Source: Atherinomorus stipes (lineage: Eukaryota; Chordata; Actinopteri; Atheriniformes; Atherinidae). From it: a DNA stretch of 64,000 bases. The notes beneath the pieces were generated by a model, which did not search any database, was not told the origin of the DNA, and saw only the letters and a list, made by a program, of their open reading frames with translations. Location of the stretch: NCBI GenBank assembly GCA_023101725.1, contig JALJCO010012849.1, positions 1,550,001-1,614,000 of the forward strand, given 5' to 3'. Both the position numbers and the translations under genes were made by a program. This document shows, piece by piece, positions 63,648-64,000 of the stretch; position 1 is the stretch's first letter; every line of letters starts with the position of its first letter.

Positions 63648-64000
63648 TTTCAAAGTTTAGTTTGACAAGCAGTTGTCTTTTTTGCAGAGTTTCAATGTAA
63701 GAAAACCCCACTTTGGGAGCTTGTTCTGATGCACCCAGAACATTATCTGTGAGCATAAAAGCATGTCCACAGGAGAGCATTTACGTGCACAAATTGAGTC
63801 CCCCGGGTCCTGCGCTTCCAACTGCGACAGTAAAAACTCCTTCACTCAAATGGGCTTTGAAAGCTTGAGCTAAAGAGCAGGTCCATTCTTTTGTCCTCAG
63901 CCTGATGATACACAGTTCATTTTAGAGTACTCACTGAATGTTACATTCTACACTACAATGTGTCTCCAAATATAACAGGTTGTGTGTTTAAGCACCAAGA

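Larger units (their letters stand above)
61658..64000 (+). other. Sequence 3' of exon w17
   Basis: Intron or 3' part of usp54. It has the unresolved exon zone at 61.88-62.01 kb, AT-rich sequence, and a hAT element at 62.91-63.65 kb. The gene end is not recognised in the window. Confidence 0.6.

Overview
The window is vertebrate, almost certainly teleost fish, nuclear DNA. Short exons with consensus GT/AG borders sit in long AT-rich introns full of fish-type DNA transposon debris (hAT, Tc1, PIF-Harbinger and TTAA-type MITEs), a LINE fragment and CA/TA microsatellites. No bacterial-style gene, rRNA gene or CRISPR array was seen.

One protein-coding gene accounts for all convincing coding sequence. 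It is usp54 (ubiquitin carboxyl-terminal hydrolase 54), read on the + strand across at least 5,846-61,657. I resolve 17 internal exons totalling 3,306 nt (1,102 codons), and every junction is phase-compatible. Exons 1-8 (5.8-44.0 kb) encode most of the USP catalytic fold, including the cysteine pairs of the fingers and the catalytic-His GKHY motif. The exon with the catalytic Cys box is upstream of the window, or in the first 5.8 kb but not recognisable. Exons 9-13 (44.3-47.3 kb) encode a Ser-rich linker, the conserved [10 protein letters not shown] and [14 protein letters not shown] blocks and a charged helix. Exon 14 (55.05 kb) looks like the end of a small helical (MIT-like) domain, exon 15 (58.4 kb) is a long disordered exon with two PPxY motifs, and exons 16-17 (61.3-61.7 kb) carry the RSLSGTVV block. 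The 3' end of the gene is beyond the window or in weak candidate exons near 61.9-62.0 kb.

The expected exon for the first part of the MIT-like domain, between exons 13 and 14, could not be found. A scrambled homopolymer tract (49.49-49.81 kb) lies in that intron and may mark a damaged piece of assembly; a similar tract lies at 16.07-16.77 kb. A 42- or 87-nt open segment with good splice sites at 37,228 is a candidate in-frame cassette exon inside the catalytic domain.

Layout: 1-5.8 kb, upstream intron ending in a 1.25-kb purine-rich satellite; 5.9-19.8 kb, intron with nested hAT/Harbinger elements, a hairpin MITE, a dead Tc1 copy and a scrambled tract; 19.8-26 kb, exons 2-5; 26-43 kb, two large introns around exon 6 with several hAT and TTAA elements; 43-47.3 kb, compact exon cluster 7-13; 47.3-58.4 kb, large repeat-rich intron plus exon 14; 58.4-61.7 kb, exons 15-17; 61.7-64 kb, intron or 3' region with another hAT element.
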